A DNA stretch of 64,000 nucleotides from Lachnospiraceae bacterium (GCA_017446045.1 JAFSRP010000012.1:1-64000), one strand, 5' to 3'; shown: positions 16,781 to 26,361, numbered from the stretch's first letter. Notes: generated by a model not told the origin, from the sequence alone. Made by a program: numbers and translations.

Positions 16781-16855
16781 GGTGGGTAAAGGGACTCGAA
16801 CCCTCGGCCTTCAGAGCCACAATCTGACGCGCTAGCCAACTGCGCCACACCCACC
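16781..16855 (-). tRNA. tRNA-His (GUG)
   Basis: The minus strand gives an acceptor GTGGGTG/TACCCAC with the extra 5' G typical of tRNA-His, an anticodon loop TTGTGGC (GUG) on TCAGA/TCTGA, and T-arm GAGGG-TTCGAGT-CCCTT. It is the second tRNA of a two-tRNA transcript. Confidence 0.95.
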
Positions 16856-16921
16856 ATATTATGTTATTTGGCTCTTGGACGGCGACAGAACAGATGAACA
16901 AATCTACATGTCCAGGATCCA

Positions 16922-16995
16922 CGAACCAGAAGGGATTCGAACCCCCGACCCTGCGCTTAGAAGGCGCATGCTCTATCCAGCTGAGCTACTGGCTC
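16922..16995 (-). tRNA. tRNA-Arg (UCU)
   Basis: The minus strand gives an acceptor GAGCCAG/CTGGTTC, D-arm, anticodon loop CTTCTAA (UCU) on TGCGC/GCGCA, and T-arm GGGGG-TTCGAAT-CCCTT. It is first in the transcript with tRNA-His. Confidence 0.95.
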
Positions 16996-17049
16996 ACTCT
17001 CTGTCGGAACTGTGTCCTTGTACAGGTGCCGCCCCGACAGTGCTTAACT

Positions 17050-17078
17050 ATATTAAATAATTATGTCGGATTTGTCAA
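17050..17078 (-). promoter_or_regulatory. promoter of the tRNA-Arg/tRNA-His transcript
   Basis: On the minus strand a perfect TTGACA (17078-17073) and TAATAT (17055-17050) are 17 bases apart, ~55 bases upstream of tRNA-Arg. Confidence 0.75.
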
Positions 17079-17180
17079 GCGTTTCCATGAGAAATCACGT
17101 TGAATTTCAAGGTAAAAAAAGGTATAGTTAGTACCATCTGATGAATATGGACGAAAACACTGACAAGACAGGAGCGAGAT

Positions 17181-17963
17181 ATGATCCTGACCGTTATTAT
17201 TGAGAACAGTAAAATATATTTAGGCGCTGCGGAGCCGGAAACGGGACACGTTATTTTTGAAAATGCCATTTCCGCCGATCTGCGCAAGACGACTACTGAA
17301 TACCTGCTGGTGATCAGGCAGCTTTTGGATCTCCACGGTATCCAGAGTGGTTCTGTGGAAGGCTGCATCATTTCCTCCTGTGTTCCGCAGCTGACGGATG
17401 TGATCCGCAGGGCTCTCGCGGGACTGGTGCGCAGGGAGATCATGGAAGTGGCGCCGGGTCTGAAGACCGGTGTCAATATCCGTACGGACGATCCGAGTGA
17501 ACTTGGCGCGGATCTGATCACCGCTGCGGCAGCCGGTATCCGGCATTACGGCGCGCCGCTCATCATAGTGAACTTCGGAACGACCACAACGATCTCTTTT
17601 ATCGATGAGCAGAAAGCCTTCCGGGGCTGTACGATCGCACCCGGTGTGCGGCTCTCGCTGGAGAGCCTTGCCGGCAATACGGCATTCCTGCCGGACGTGG
17701 CTGCACATCGTCCCGCCCATCTCATTGGGACCAACACCGCCGACAGCATGCAGAGCGGCGTAATTATCGGTATGGCTGCGATGATCGACGGGATGATCGA
17801 CCGGTTCCGGGAGGAAACGGAACTTGATGCCGAAGTCGTCGCGGCAGGTGAGTACGCGGGACTGGTGATCCCTTATTGCCGGCATATGATCATGACCGAT
17901 GAACATCTGCTGATGAAAGGACTGCTCGCCATCTATAACCGCAACCGCCGGAAAGTACTGTAA
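17181..17963 (+). CDS. CoaX-like protein with eroded active-site motifs
   Basis: This 260-residue protein has the length and overall pattern of type III pantothenate kinase, including 'FRGCTIAPGVRLSLESLAGNTAFLP' (positions ~138-162) and 'QSGVIIGMAAMIDGMI'. The N-terminal phosphate motif DxGN(T/S) reads I-I-E-N-S (residues 6-10), the GxDR motif reads GADL (109-112), and the second phosphate motif DxGTATT reads NFGTTTT (131-137). The loss of Asp6 and Gly8 makes normal ATP-dependent kinase activity doubtful. It may be a paralogue with a regulatory or different catalytic role. It lies only 10 bases before the ABC exporter genes and is probably co-transcribed with them. AGGAGCG precedes the start. 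Confidence 0.75.
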   Translation: MILTVIIENSKIYLGAAEPETGHVIFENAISADLRKTTTEYLLVIRQLLDLHGIQSGSVEGCIISSCVPQLTDVIRRALAGLVRREIMEVAPGLKTGVNIRTDDPSELGADLITAAAAGIRHYGAPLIIVNFGTTTTISFIDEQKAFRGCTIAPGVRLSLESLAGNTAFLPDVAAHRPAHLIGTNTADSMQSGVIIGMAAMIDGMIDRFREETELDAEVVAAGEYAGLVIPYCRHMIMTDEHLLMKGLLAIYNRNRRKVL

Positions 17964-17973
17964 GGGTCCGGAC

Positions 17974-19785
17974 ATGAAAAAGTATACGCCTTATATTAAG
18001 CCCTATCTGTTCTTCTTTATCGTAGGTCCGATCATGATGCTCACCGAGGTCTTCGGGGAGGTCTGGATCCCGCGTTTGATGTCTATGATCATCAATAACG
18101 GAGTCGCGAACCACGATATTGCCTATATTCTCCGTATCGGCCTTCTGATGCTCGGCGCATGTCTCATTATGATCTGCGGCGGCGTACTGGGGGGCTACTT
18201 TTCTGTACGTTCCGCGGTTGGATTTACCGGTGATCTCCGGAGAGATCTCTTTGCGAAGGTACAGACTTTTTCCTTTGCGGATCTTGATGATTTTTCCACC
18301 GGTTCTCTGGTGACGCGTCTTACCAATGATCTGCAGCAGATCCAGATGATGGTCATGATGACGCTTCGCATGGCCTTACGGAGTCCCGGCATGCTGGTGG
18401 GAGGCCTCATCATGGCAATGGCGCTGAACCGGGAACTGGCCATGATCCTGCTGATCGTTATACCGCTTTTGGCTTTCAGTATTTTCCTGATCATGAAGAC
18501 GGCATATCCGAGGTTTTCCCGCATGCAGACGGCACTGGACGCCCTCAATAACGGCATTCAGGAGACCCTTACCAATGTGCGTGTGGTAAAGTCTTTTGTA
18601 AGAGAGGAACATGAGGAGGAGAAGTTCACAAAGCTGAACGGAGACCTCAAACAACGTACATTAGACGCGATGAACACCGTGATCCTGACTATGCCGGTCA
18701 TGACCTTCTTTATGAATATCACTGCCGTGGCGGTGGTCTGGTTCGGCGGAAACCGTATTATTGCCGGCCGGATGCAGGTCGGTGATCTCACAGCATTTAT
18801 CACCTATGTGACCCAGATCCTGATGAGCCTCATGATGCTGTCGATGGTGATACTGGGGTCTGCGCGTTCCATGGCATCATTCAAGCGTGTGTCCGAGGTG
18901 ATGGATTTTGTCCCGGACCTGGATGATGTGGATGCGAAGCAGAAAGACCGGAAGGTGGAGTGGGGCAGCATTGAGTTTCAGGATGTAAGCTTTGCCTACC
19001 CTGCAGCTGATCGGATACAGGACGATGAGACCACGAGCGGCGCCGCGCCTCTTCCCGGAGCAGGTTTTGCTCCCGGGTCAGCGGTCAATCGGAATGTACT
19101 GGAGCATATCTCATTTAAAATCGAGCCCGGAGAGACTGTCGGCATACTGGGCGCTACCGGCTGCGGAAAGACTTCTCTGGTACAGCTTATTCCGCGCCTT
19201 TATGATGTGACTGCGGGGCGTGTCCTTGTGGACGGTGTCGATGTGCGTGATTATTCTCTTTACCATCTTCGTGAGGGCGTAGGCATGGTACTGCAGTACA
19301 ACACGCTTTTCTCCGGCACGATTTCCGAGAACTTACGCTGGGGCAACGAGGATGCCTCCGATGAGGATGTCGTTCGTTATGCGGAATACGCCCAGGCAGA
19401 CAGCTTTGTTTCAGCTTTCAAGGAAGGTTATGACAAGATGATCGAACAGGGCGGCACCAACGTTTCCGGCGGACAGAAGCAGCGCCTGTGTATTGCCCGA
19501 GCGCTGCTGAAGAGACCTAAGATCCTGATCCTCGACGATTCGACCTCCGCGGTAGACACCGCGACAGAACGCCGGATCAACGAAGCTTTTGCCACTGAAT
19601 TAAAAGAGACGACCAAGCTGATCATCGCACAGAGAATCGGGTCCGTGAAGGATGCCGACAGGATCATCGTCATGGATGACGGGCATATCGTGGACATTGG
19701 AAACCATGAGGAACTGATCAGGCGCTGCAGTGAATATCAGGAGATCTACTACAGCCAGGTGGAGAGAAATGAGGTGGCAGTATGA
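17974..19785 (+). CDS. ABC exporter half-transporter, degenerate-site subunit
   Basis: This 603-residue protein has six N-terminal membrane helices and a C-terminal ATPase. Walker A is 'GATGCGKTS', the signature is 'NVSGGQKQR', and Walker B is 'LILDDSTSAVD', in which Asp replaces the catalytic Glu. A ~25-residue Gly/Pro-rich insertion lies just before the 'LEHISFKI' strand of the ATPase. Its stop overlaps the next gene's start by four bases. The pair matches heterodimeric type IV exporters (BmrCD, TM287/288) with one non-hydrolysing site. The substrate is unknown; drugs, lipids and peptides are all possible. Confidence 0.92.
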   Translation: MKKYTPYIKPYLFFFIVGPIMMLTEVFGEVWIPRLMSMIINNGVANHDIAYILRIGLLMLGACLIMICGGVLGGYFSVRSAVGFTGDLRRDLFAKVQTFSFADLDDFSTGSLVTRLTNDLQQIQMMVMMTLRMALRSPGMLVGGLIMAMALNRELAMILLIVIPLLAFSIFLIMKTAYPRFSRMQTALDALNNGIQETLTNVRVVKSFVREEHEEEKFTKLNGDLKQRTLDAMNTVILTMPVMTFFMNITAVAVVWFGGNRIIAGRMQVGDLTAFITYVTQILMSLMMLSMVILGSARSMASFKRVSEVMDFVPDLDDVDAKQKDRKVEWGSIEFQDVSFAYPAADRIQDDETTSGAAPLPGAGFAPGSAVNRNVLEHISFKIEPGETVGILGATGCGKTSLVQLIPRLYDVTAGRVLVDGVDVRDYSLYHLREGVGMVLQYNTLFSGTISENLRWGNEDASDEDVVRYAEYAQADSFVSAFKEGYDKMIEQGGTNVSGGQKQRLCIARALLKRPKILILDDSTSAVDTATERRINEAFATELKETTKLIIAQRIGSVKDADRIIVMDDGHIVDIGNHEELIRRCSEYQEIYYSQVERNEVAV

Positions 19786-21653
19786 CGCGTACGGAAAAGC
19801 TGGCCGCTTCATTGGAGAAAAGGTATGGAAAGCGCGTGGCTGCTGCCGGCAGCGGCGGCGGTCCGGGCGGAAGGAATGCCCGTGACAGGCAGGGAGGAAA
19901 ACCCAAGAATGTGCGCCATACCATTGGCCGTCTCATGGTCTATGTACTGCAGGAAAAGGCACGTCTTGCAGGCGCGCTGGTCTGTGTGCTGATATCGACC
20001 TTTTCGATGCTTGCAGCTTCCTATATGCTGCGGCCTATCATCAACACCTATATCGTTCCTCTCGACGGGACCCGCGGGGATCCGGCAGGACTTTTCAGAG
20101 CGCTGCTCGTTATGCTCTCGGTCTATATGGCGGGTATTGTTTCTACCTACCTGCAGTCGCGCCTGCTGATGCGCATCGGACAGAACAGTCTGCAGAGGAT
20201 GCGTGAGGACCTTTTCAGCCACATGCAGGAACTGCCTGTCCGATTCTACGACGGCAACACCCGCGGGGATCTGATGAGCCGCTTCACGAATGACATCGAC
20301 AATGTCGGAAACATGCTCAGTTCCACGCTGATCTCCGTATTTACGGCCGGACTCACCTTGGCAGGCACCCTGGCATTGATGCTTTATACCAATGTGATCC
20401 TTACCTTCGTGACCATCCTTGTGATCCCGCTGATGCTGAAGGCGGTCACCAAGATCGCGCAGACCTCAGGAAAGTATTATTCTCTCCAGCAGTCTGCCCT
20501 GGGCGCACTTAACGGATATGTGGAGGAATCCATCACAGGACAGAAGGTGATCAAGGTCTTCAATCACGAGGAGATCACGAAAGAAGAGTTCAATATTCTC
20601 AACGAGAAGCTGAAGACGAACCAGATAAAGGCACAGTTTTTCGGCGGCATCATGGGCCCTGTTATGAACTGTTCCACCCAGGTGACGTATACGCTGACTG
20701 CCGTGGTCGGCGGCATTCTCTGTGTGCTGCGCGGTTTTGACATCGGAGGTCTGACGGTGTTTTTAAACTATTCCCGTCAGTTCGGGCGTCCGATCAATGA
20801 GATCGCCATGACCATGACATCTGTGTTTTCAGCTCTTGCAGGTGCAGAGCGTGTGTTTGCCGTGATGGATGCGGAGCCGGAGACACCGGACGACGCAGAT
20901 GCCTATGTACCTCAGCCTATGCGGGGCGATGTCGTGATGGAGCATGTGAGCTTCGGCTACAACGAGGACCATATGGTCCTGAAGGATATCAGCCTTTATG
21001 CACATCCCGGCCAGAAAATAGCTTTTGTCGGATCGACCGGTGCCGGCAAGACGACTGTCATGAATCTGCTTCCCCGCTTCTATGACGTACAGCAGGGCAC
21101 GATCACCATCGACGGCGTTGAGATCCGGCATTATCAGCGGGACGAATTGCGGAAGAATATCGCCATGGTCCTTCAGGAGTCACATCTGTTTACAGGGACC
21201 ATCATGGAGAATATCCGCTACGGCCGTCTGGACGCAACGGACGAGGAAGTGATCGAGGCGGCGAAGACCGCTTCGGCGGATGCGTTTATCCGGCATCTGC
21301 CCATGGGCTACCAGACGGTGATCGACGGAGACGGTTCCAACCTTTCCCAGGGACAGCGGCAGCTTCTCAACATTGCCCGCGCCTCTGTGTCGCGTGCTCC
21401 GGTGCTGATCCTTGACGAAGCGACTTCCTCGGTCGATACAAGGACCGAACAGCTGATCAACGAAGGCATGCACCATCTGATGGACAGCCGCACGACCTTC
21501 GTCATCGCGCACCGCTTATCCACCGTGCGCGATGCCAACGCTATTATGGTCCTGGAACACGGCGAGATCATCGAACGGGGGACTCATGAGGACCTGCTGA
21601 AAATGCAGGGGCGCTATTATGAGCTTTATACCGGCAAGGCGGAGCTGGACTGA
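19782..21653 (+). CDS. ABC exporter half-transporter, canonical-site subunit
   Basis: This 623-residue partner of the preceding gene has a ~40-residue basic, Gly-rich N-terminal extension before six membrane helices. The ATPase has Walker A 'GSTGAGKTT', the signature 'LSQGQRQ' and a normal Walker B/Glu 'LILDEATSSVD'. Its complete catalytic site complements the degenerate one in the other half. The ATG is within the ATGA overlap with the previous gene, and GAGGTGG is the ribosome binding site. The two proteins should form one heterodimeric exporter. Confidence 0.92.
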   Translation: MTRTEKLAASLEKRYGKRVAAAGSGGGPGGRNARDRQGGKPKNVRHTIGRLMVYVLQEKARLAGALVCVLISTFSMLAASYMLRPIINTYIVPLDGTRGDPAGLFRALLVMLSVYMAGIVSTYLQSRLLMRIGQNSLQRMREDLFSHMQELPVRFYDGNTRGDLMSRFTNDIDNVGNMLSSTLISVFTAGLTLAGTLALMLYTNVILTFVTILVIPLMLKAVTKIAQTSGKYYSLQQSALGALNGYVEESITGQKVIKVFNHEEITKEEFNILNEKLKTNQIKAQFFGGIMGPVMNCSTQVTYTLTAVVGGILCVLRGFDIGGLTVFLNYSRQFGRPINEIAMTMTSVFSALAGAERVFAVMDAEPETPDDADAYVPQPMRGDVVMEHVSFGYNEDHMVLKDISLYAHPGQKIAFVGSTGAGKTTVMNLLPRFYDVQQGTITIDGVEIRHYQRDELRKNIAMVLQESHLFTGTIMENIRYGRLDATDEEVIEAAKTASADAFIRHLPMGYQTVIDGDGSNLSQGQRQLLNIARASVSRAPVLILDEATSSVDTRTEQLINEGMHHLMDSRTTFVIAHRLSTVRDANAIMVLEHGEIIERGTHEDLLKMQGRYYELYTGKAELD

Positions 21654-21774
21654 GATATGCCGTGATCCATATATAAAAAGGGTCATAGGACCAAACAAAG
21701 TTATAGACAAAACGTATTGCGGCATGCGTGGGAAAAACATTGCCGAAGTCAGAACAATGTTGCCGTAAATATAA

Positions 21775-21815
21775 AACACCGATGTCGGAAGGTATAATCC
21801 TTCGACATCGGTGTT
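21775..21815 (-). terminator. terminator after the aminotransferase gene
   Basis: AACACCGATGTCG (21775-21787) pairs with CGACATCGGTGTT (21803-21815), with AAGG/CCTT continuing inside and one bulged base. On the minus strand TTTTATATTT follows. It also lies ~120 bases after the ABC operon on the plus strand. Confidence 0.7.
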
Positions 21816-21882
21816 GATTATTTATCAATAAGTTTTGGGCAATGCCTGCACGGGAGCCGTGAGGGAAATGCCTAAGTAGTTC

Positions 21883-23232
21883 TTAGTTCTCTTCGGTGGC
21901 TGTATCGGCCGGAGCAACTGCGGGAGCCGCCTCATCTTTGTCTGCCGGAAATTCCTTCAGGAATTTTTCAACGGAGACGATCTTTACGCAGAGCGTAAAG
22001 AGATTCATAGCGGAGCGGATCTCTTCCTCGCCCGGGAAGGACGGCGCAATACGGATATTTTTATCCTCCGGATCGATGCCGTAAGGGAAGGACGCTCCCG
22101 CCGGGGTCATCTTGACACCTGCCTTCTTCGCATAGGAGACGATGGCTTTTGCGCAGCCCGGCAGGGAATCGAAGGAAATGAAATACCCGCCGCAGGGCTT
22201 GGTCCAGGTACCGACGTTCAGGCCGCCAAGTTCCTTTTCAAGAATGTCTTCGACGATCTCGAACTTCGGACGCAGGATGTCAGCGTGCTTTCTCATATGC
22301 TCCACCACACCGTGGATATCCTTGAAGAAACGGACATGGCGCAGCTGGTTGACCTTGTCGTGGCCGATGGTCTGCACCTGCAGGCAGGCCTTGATATCTT
22401 CCAGGTTATTCAGGGAGGCAGCGCACATGGCAATGCCTGAGCCAGGGAAGCTGATCTTGGAGGTGGAAGCAAATTTATAAACCAGGTCCGGATTGCCTGC
22501 ACGCTTGCACTCTGCAAGGATCTCGATCAGGTGGTCCTGATGGTGGTCATACAGATGATGTACGGTATAGGCATTATCCCAGTAAATACGGAAATCAGGA
22601 GCAGCCGGCTCCAGGCGGGCAAAACGGCGCACGGTCTCATCAGAGTAAGAGTTGCCGGTCGGGTTGGAATACTTCGGCACGCACCAGATACCCTTGATGG
22701 AATCGTCTTCGCGGACCAGCTTTTCGACCAGATCCATGTCCGGACCGGTCGGAAGCATCGGGACATTGATCATTTCGATCCCAAAATACTCGAGGATCTT
22801 AAAGTGGCGGTCATAACCGGGTACCACACAGAGGAAGCTGACCTTCGGCAGCTTGCACCAGGGAGTAAAGCCCATGACGCCGTGGCTGTAGCTTCGGCTG
22901 ATGAAGTCGAACATGACGTTGAGGGAAGAGTTTCCGAAAATGATGACATTGTCCGGATTGACTTCGAGGATGTCAGCCAGCAGTTCCTTGGCTTCCGCGA
23001 TACCGCCCATGACGCCGTAGTTGCGGCAGTCAGCGCCATCCTCACAGGTCATGTCAACCTCGGAATTAAGGACATCCATCATACCCATGGAAAGGTCCAG
23101 CTGTGCCGGTGAGGGCTTGCCTCTGGACATATCCAGGCTCAGTGCCGCATAACGGTATTTCTTATACTGCTCATCCAGCTGCCTGCGTTCTTCCTGCAGC
23201 TCTTGTCTGTTCATTTCGCTATAGGGTTTCAT
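21883..23232 (-). CDS. PLP-dependent aminotransferase (MocR-type class I, AspAT-Ig-like)
   Basis: This 449-residue fold-type I aminotransferase has 'YGVMGGIAEAKELL' and 'IFGNSSLNVMFDF' in the N-terminal half, 'CVPKYSNPTGNSYSD' (PLP/substrate region), 'IYWDNAYTVHHL' and the lysine site 'KFASTSKISFPGSG'. This pattern belongs to the class I subgroup found in many Firmicutes as an aspartate/alanine-type aminotransferase. The start at 23232 follows GAGGT; the 16-residue longer frame has no ribosome binding site. A good promoter lies at 23320-23348. It stands alone. Confidence 0.87.
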   Translation of the reverse strand: MKPYSEMNRQELQEERRQLDEQYKKYRYAALSLDMSRGKPSPAQLDLSMGMMDVLNSEVDMTCEDGADCRNYGVMGGIAEAKELLADILEVNPDNVIIFGNSSLNVMFDFISRSYSHGVMGFTPWCKLPKVSFLCVVPGYDRHFKILEYFGIEMINVPMLPTGPDMDLVEKLVREDDSIKGIWCVPKYSNPTGNSYSDETVRRFARLEPAAPDFRIYWDNAYTVHHLYDHHQDHLIEILAECKRAGNPDLVYKFASTSKISFPGSGIAMCAASLNNLEDIKACLQVQTIGHDKVNQLRHVRFFKDIHGVVEHMRKHADILRPKFEIVEDILEKELGGLNVGTWTKPCGGYFISFDSLPGCAKAIVSYAKKAGVKMTPAGASFPYGIDPEDKNIRIAPSFPGEEEIRSAMNLFTLCVKIVSVEKFLKEFPADKDEAAPAVAPADTATEEN

Positions 23233-23319
23233 CGGGACCTCACTTTCCTTATATATAATGGCAGGCGCATCTTCTGCCAAACAGTGATCGTTTCTGAAAA
23301 CTGATTCTTTTAAGCCTAA

Positions 23320-23348
23320 AGTATAACATTCACTTTAATGGAGTGCAA
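23320..23348 (-). promoter_or_regulatory. promoter of the aminotransferase gene
   Basis: On the minus strand TTGCAC (23348-23343) and TATACT (23325-23320) are 17 bases apart. The gap between this gene and ligA (23233-23613) otherwise holds only the ligA promoter. Confidence 0.65.
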
Positions 23349-23495
23349 TGATAAACTGCGCGCCGGGATGTTGAAATTTCGGCCGGTGTAAGCCCGGAAT
23401 TTAGGAAAATCTCACATATACGGAACAGAACTATGGTACATAAAGCATATGGAAACATGTATGGAACGACGGTGAAACGGATGTGAAAAGCCTGG

Positions 23496-23524
23496 TTGAT
23501 TCAAAGATATAAATGCATTAAAAT
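23496..23524 (+). promoter_or_regulatory. promoter of the ligA-like gene
   Basis: TTGATT (23496-23501) and TAAAAT (23519-23524) are 17 bases apart, ~85 bases upstream of the start codon. Confidence 0.5.
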
Positions 23525-23613
23525 GGATACAAAAGAAGGCTGTGCCGCATCAGACCTGATGACGGATGTCTGTGGAGGATACAGCATAGTCTCCGGAAAA
23601 CCCGAGGATCACC

Positions 23614-25626
23614 ATGGAAATCGAAAAAGCAAAAATCGACCGCATAAAAGAACTTACGGATCTTCTGAATCTGGCAAGCAGGGTCTATTATCAGGAAGGC
23701 AGGGAAATGATGCCCAATATCGATTACGATCGGTATTATGATGAACTTCTGGACCTGGAAAAGGAGACAGGATACCGTCTCAGCAACTCTCCCACACAAA
23801 ACGTAGGTTATGAGATCATCTCAGAGCTTCCAAAGGAGCGGCATGAGAGTCCGATGCTCTCCCTGGACAAGACCAAGTCCGCAGAGGACTTAAAAGAGTG
23901 GCTGAACGGCAAGACCGGCGTCTTAAGCTGGAAGCTAGACGGCATCACCTGCGTTGTGACTTATGAGGGAGGAACACTCAAAAAGGCCGTGACCCGGGGC
24001 AATGGTGAGATCGGCGAGGTCGTGACCGGCAATGCGCGTTTCTTCGATAACCTGCCGGGACAGATCCCGTTTAAGGGAAAGCTCATCATTCGCGGTGAAG
24101 CGGTCATTTCCTACAGCGATTTTGATAAGATCAACGAAGAGATCGCAGATACGGCGGCGCGCTATAAGAATCCCAGAAATCTGTGTTCCGGCTCCGTCCG
24201 CCAGCTTGATCCTTCTGTGACTGCGGGACGCCATGTGCGTCTGATCGTGTTTACACTGGTCAGCGTCGAGGGTACCGAAGCTGCACCTGAAGTCCCGGAT
24301 TTCCGCAACTCTTTCGCAGCCCGTTTCGACTGGCTCGAAAAGCAGGGATTCGAAGTGGTCGAGCATGTCTTTACGGATGCAGGCACCATCGATGCGGATA
24401 TCGAGAGCTTCAAAGCGAAGATCCCGACGTACGATATTCCTTCGGATGGACTGGTGCTGGCATTTGAGGATGTCGCCTACGGCATATCCCTCGGACGTAC
24501 TGCCAAATTCCCGCGCAATTCCATCGCTTTCAAATGGCAGGATGAGACTGCCGAGACTATACTCAGGGAGATCGACTGGTCTGCCTCACGTACCGGCCTG
24601 ATCAATCCCGTGGCGGTTTTCGATCCGGTAGAGCTGGAAGGCACCACCGTTTCCCGTGCCAGCGTGCATAATGTCAGCATCGTGGAGGAGCTCCAGCTCG
24701 GGATCGGCGATCATATCACGGTCTATAAAGCCAATATGATCATTCCCCAGATCTCTGATAACCTTACCCGCAGCGGTTCGCTTGAGATCCCTGAGACCTG
24801 TCCGGTCTGCGGAGGAAAGACAGAGGTTCGAAGAGATGCCAATGCAGCCCTTTTGTATTGCCTCGATCCGGACTGCCCTGCCAAGAAGGTCAAGTCTTTT
24901 GCGCAGATGGTAAGCAGGGATGCCCTGAATATCGACGGACTTTCGGAAAAGACCCTTGAGAAGTTGATCGGAGAGGGTTTCATCCATCATTTTGCGGATC
25001 TCTTCAGACTGGAACGGTATCGGGAGAAGATCGCGGAGCTGGAGGGTTTTGGTGACAGATCTGCCGCAAACCTGATCGACGCGGCGGCAAAGGCTTCAGA
25101 GACAGATCTGTACCGGCTGCTCTACGGCTTGGGGATCCCCGGCGTCGGATTGGCAGGCGCAAAGCTGATCTGCCGCGCGTTCGGCAATGATCTCAGCCTC
25201 ATTATGGATGCAGACAGGGAAAGTCTGATGGCGATCGACGGGATAGGACCGGTGCTCGCTGACAATTTCGTACGCTTTTTTGCCGAGGAAACGAACCGGG
25301 AGGAGGCAGAACAGACAGCAGCCCGGCTTACATTCAGGGAGGCAGAGGCATTGCCCGGAGAAGAGACGGCGGTATTTGCCGGTAAGACCTTTGTGATCAC
25401 CGGAGACGTCAGTGTTTTCAAAAACCGCCGGGAGGTCACGGAGTTGATCGAGCGCCTGGGCGGCAAGGCTGCCGGGTCCGTATCAGCCAAGACCTCCTAT
25501 CTCATCAACAATGACAATATGAGTGCTTCATCCAAGAATAAAAAGGCAAAGGAGCTCGGGATCCCGGTCATTACAGAGGCGGAATTCATCGCTATGCTGC
25601 CGGAAGAAATACGGCCCCAGATATAA
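23614..25626 (+). CDS. ligA: NAD-dependent DNA ligase (divergent LigA)
   Basis: This 670-residue protein has the full LigA layout. Residues 1-70 are the NMN-binding Ia domain, the adenylation domain has nucleophilic lysine K107 in 'SWKLDG', and an OB fold follows. The zinc finger is 'CPVCG...CLDPDC', helix-hairpin-helix repeats cover residues ~440-570, and a C-terminal BRCT domain has 'FAGKTFVITGDV'. It seals nicks in DNA using NAD+. The active-site context (LSWKLDGITC rather than the usual EPKxDGLA) is divergent, so it may be a second, accessory ligase. The start has GAGGATC upstream. Confidence 0.92.
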   Translation: MEIEKAKIDRIKELTDLLNLASRVYYQEGREMMPNIDYDRYYDELLDLEKETGYRLSNSPTQNVGYEIISELPKERHESPMLSLDKTKSAEDLKEWLNGKTGVLSWKLDGITCVVTYEGGTLKKAVTRGNGEIGEVVTGNARFFDNLPGQIPFKGKLIIRGEAVISYSDFDKINEEIADTAARYKNPRNLCSGSVRQLDPSVTAGRHVRLIVFTLVSVEGTEAAPEVPDFRNSFAARFDWLEKQGFEVVEHVFTDAGTIDADIESFKAKIPTYDIPSDGLVLAFEDVAYGISLGRTAKFPRNSIAFKWQDETAETILREIDWSASRTGLINPVAVFDPVELEGTTVSRASVHNVSIVEELQLGIGDHITVYKANMIIPQISDNLTRSGSLEIPETCPVCGGKTEVRRDANAALLYCLDPDCPAKKVKSFAQMVSRDALNIDGLSEKTLEKLIGEGFIHHFADLFRLERYREKIAELEGFGDRSAANLIDAAAKASETDLYRLLYGLGIPGVGLAGAKLICRAFGNDLSLIMDADRESLMAIDGIGPVLADNFVRFFAEETNREEAEQTAARLTFREAEALPGEETAVFAGKTFVITGDVSVFKNRREVTELIERLGGKAAGSVSAKTSYLINNDNMSASSKNKKAKELGIPVITEAEFIAMLPEEIRPQI

Positions 25627-25700
25627 TAGTTGACATAAGTGTGTATGCCGCGCATTATCCGGCCAAGCCCGGATCCTTAGTATCATAGGAGGAATGCAAT

Positions 25701-26342
25701 ATGTATGAGCAAATGAATGAAAAGCTGGCTTCTTTCGGTGTGGTTCCGGTGGTGGTGCTGAATGACGCTGAACGGGCGGTTCCGTTGGCGCAGGCCCTGA
25801 CAGACGGGGGCCTGGGCGTAGCGGAGGTGACCTTTCGGACCGCCGCGGCTGAGGAATCGATCCGTCGCATCTCGGAGGCATTTCCGGAAATGCTGGTGGG
25901 TGCCGGCACGGTACTGACGACCGGGCAGGCTGAGCGCGCGGCAGCTGCGGGTGCGAAGTTCATCGTTTCTCCGGGATTTGATCCGGAAGTTGTGGACTGG
26001 TGTATCGAGAGGCAGATCCCTGTCTACCCGGCGATCGCCACTCCTACCGAAGCAATGATGGGCATCCGGCGGGGGCTGACACTTCTGAAGTTTTTCCCGG
26101 CGGAGCAGGCGGGAGGCCTTCCGATGATCAAGGCAATGTGCGGTGCGCTGAAAGGTATCCGCTTCATGCCGACCGGCGGTATCAACAAGGACAACCTGCG
26201 CAGCTATCTGGAGAGTCCGCTGATCGCGGTCGCCGGAGGTTCCTGGATGGTCAAGAGCGCCCTGATCGATGCGGGAGAGTATGATAAGATCACGGCTCTT
26301 TGCAGGGAAGCACTTGAGATCGTGCATGAGATAAGAAAATGA
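25701..26342 (+). CDS. eda: 2-keto-3-deoxy-6-phosphogluconate aldolase
   Basis: This 213-residue class I aldolase carries the family motifs: 'GLGVAEVTFRTAAAEESI', 'VGAGTVLT', 'FIVSPGFD', the Schiff-base lysine in 'LLKFFPAE', and 'PTGGI' near the phosphate site. It splits KDPG (or 4-hydroxy-2-oxoglutarate) into pyruvate and an aldehyde. The next gene, 19 bases on, is a KDG-type kinase, so the pair forms the lower part of hexuronate or ketodeoxygluconate breakdown. AGGAGG precedes the start. Confidence 0.92.
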   Translation: MYEQMNEKLASFGVVPVVVLNDAERAVPLAQALTDGGLGVAEVTFRTAAAEESIRRISEAFPEMLVGAGTVLTTGQAERAAAAGAKFIVSPGFDPEVVDWCIERQIPVYPAIATPTEAMMGIRRGLTLLKFFPAEQAGGLPMIKAMCGALKGIRFMPTGGINKDNLRSYLESPLIAVAGGSWMVKSALIDAGEYDKITALCREALEIVHEIRK

Positions 26343-26361
26343 GTGAATAGGAGAGTATACG

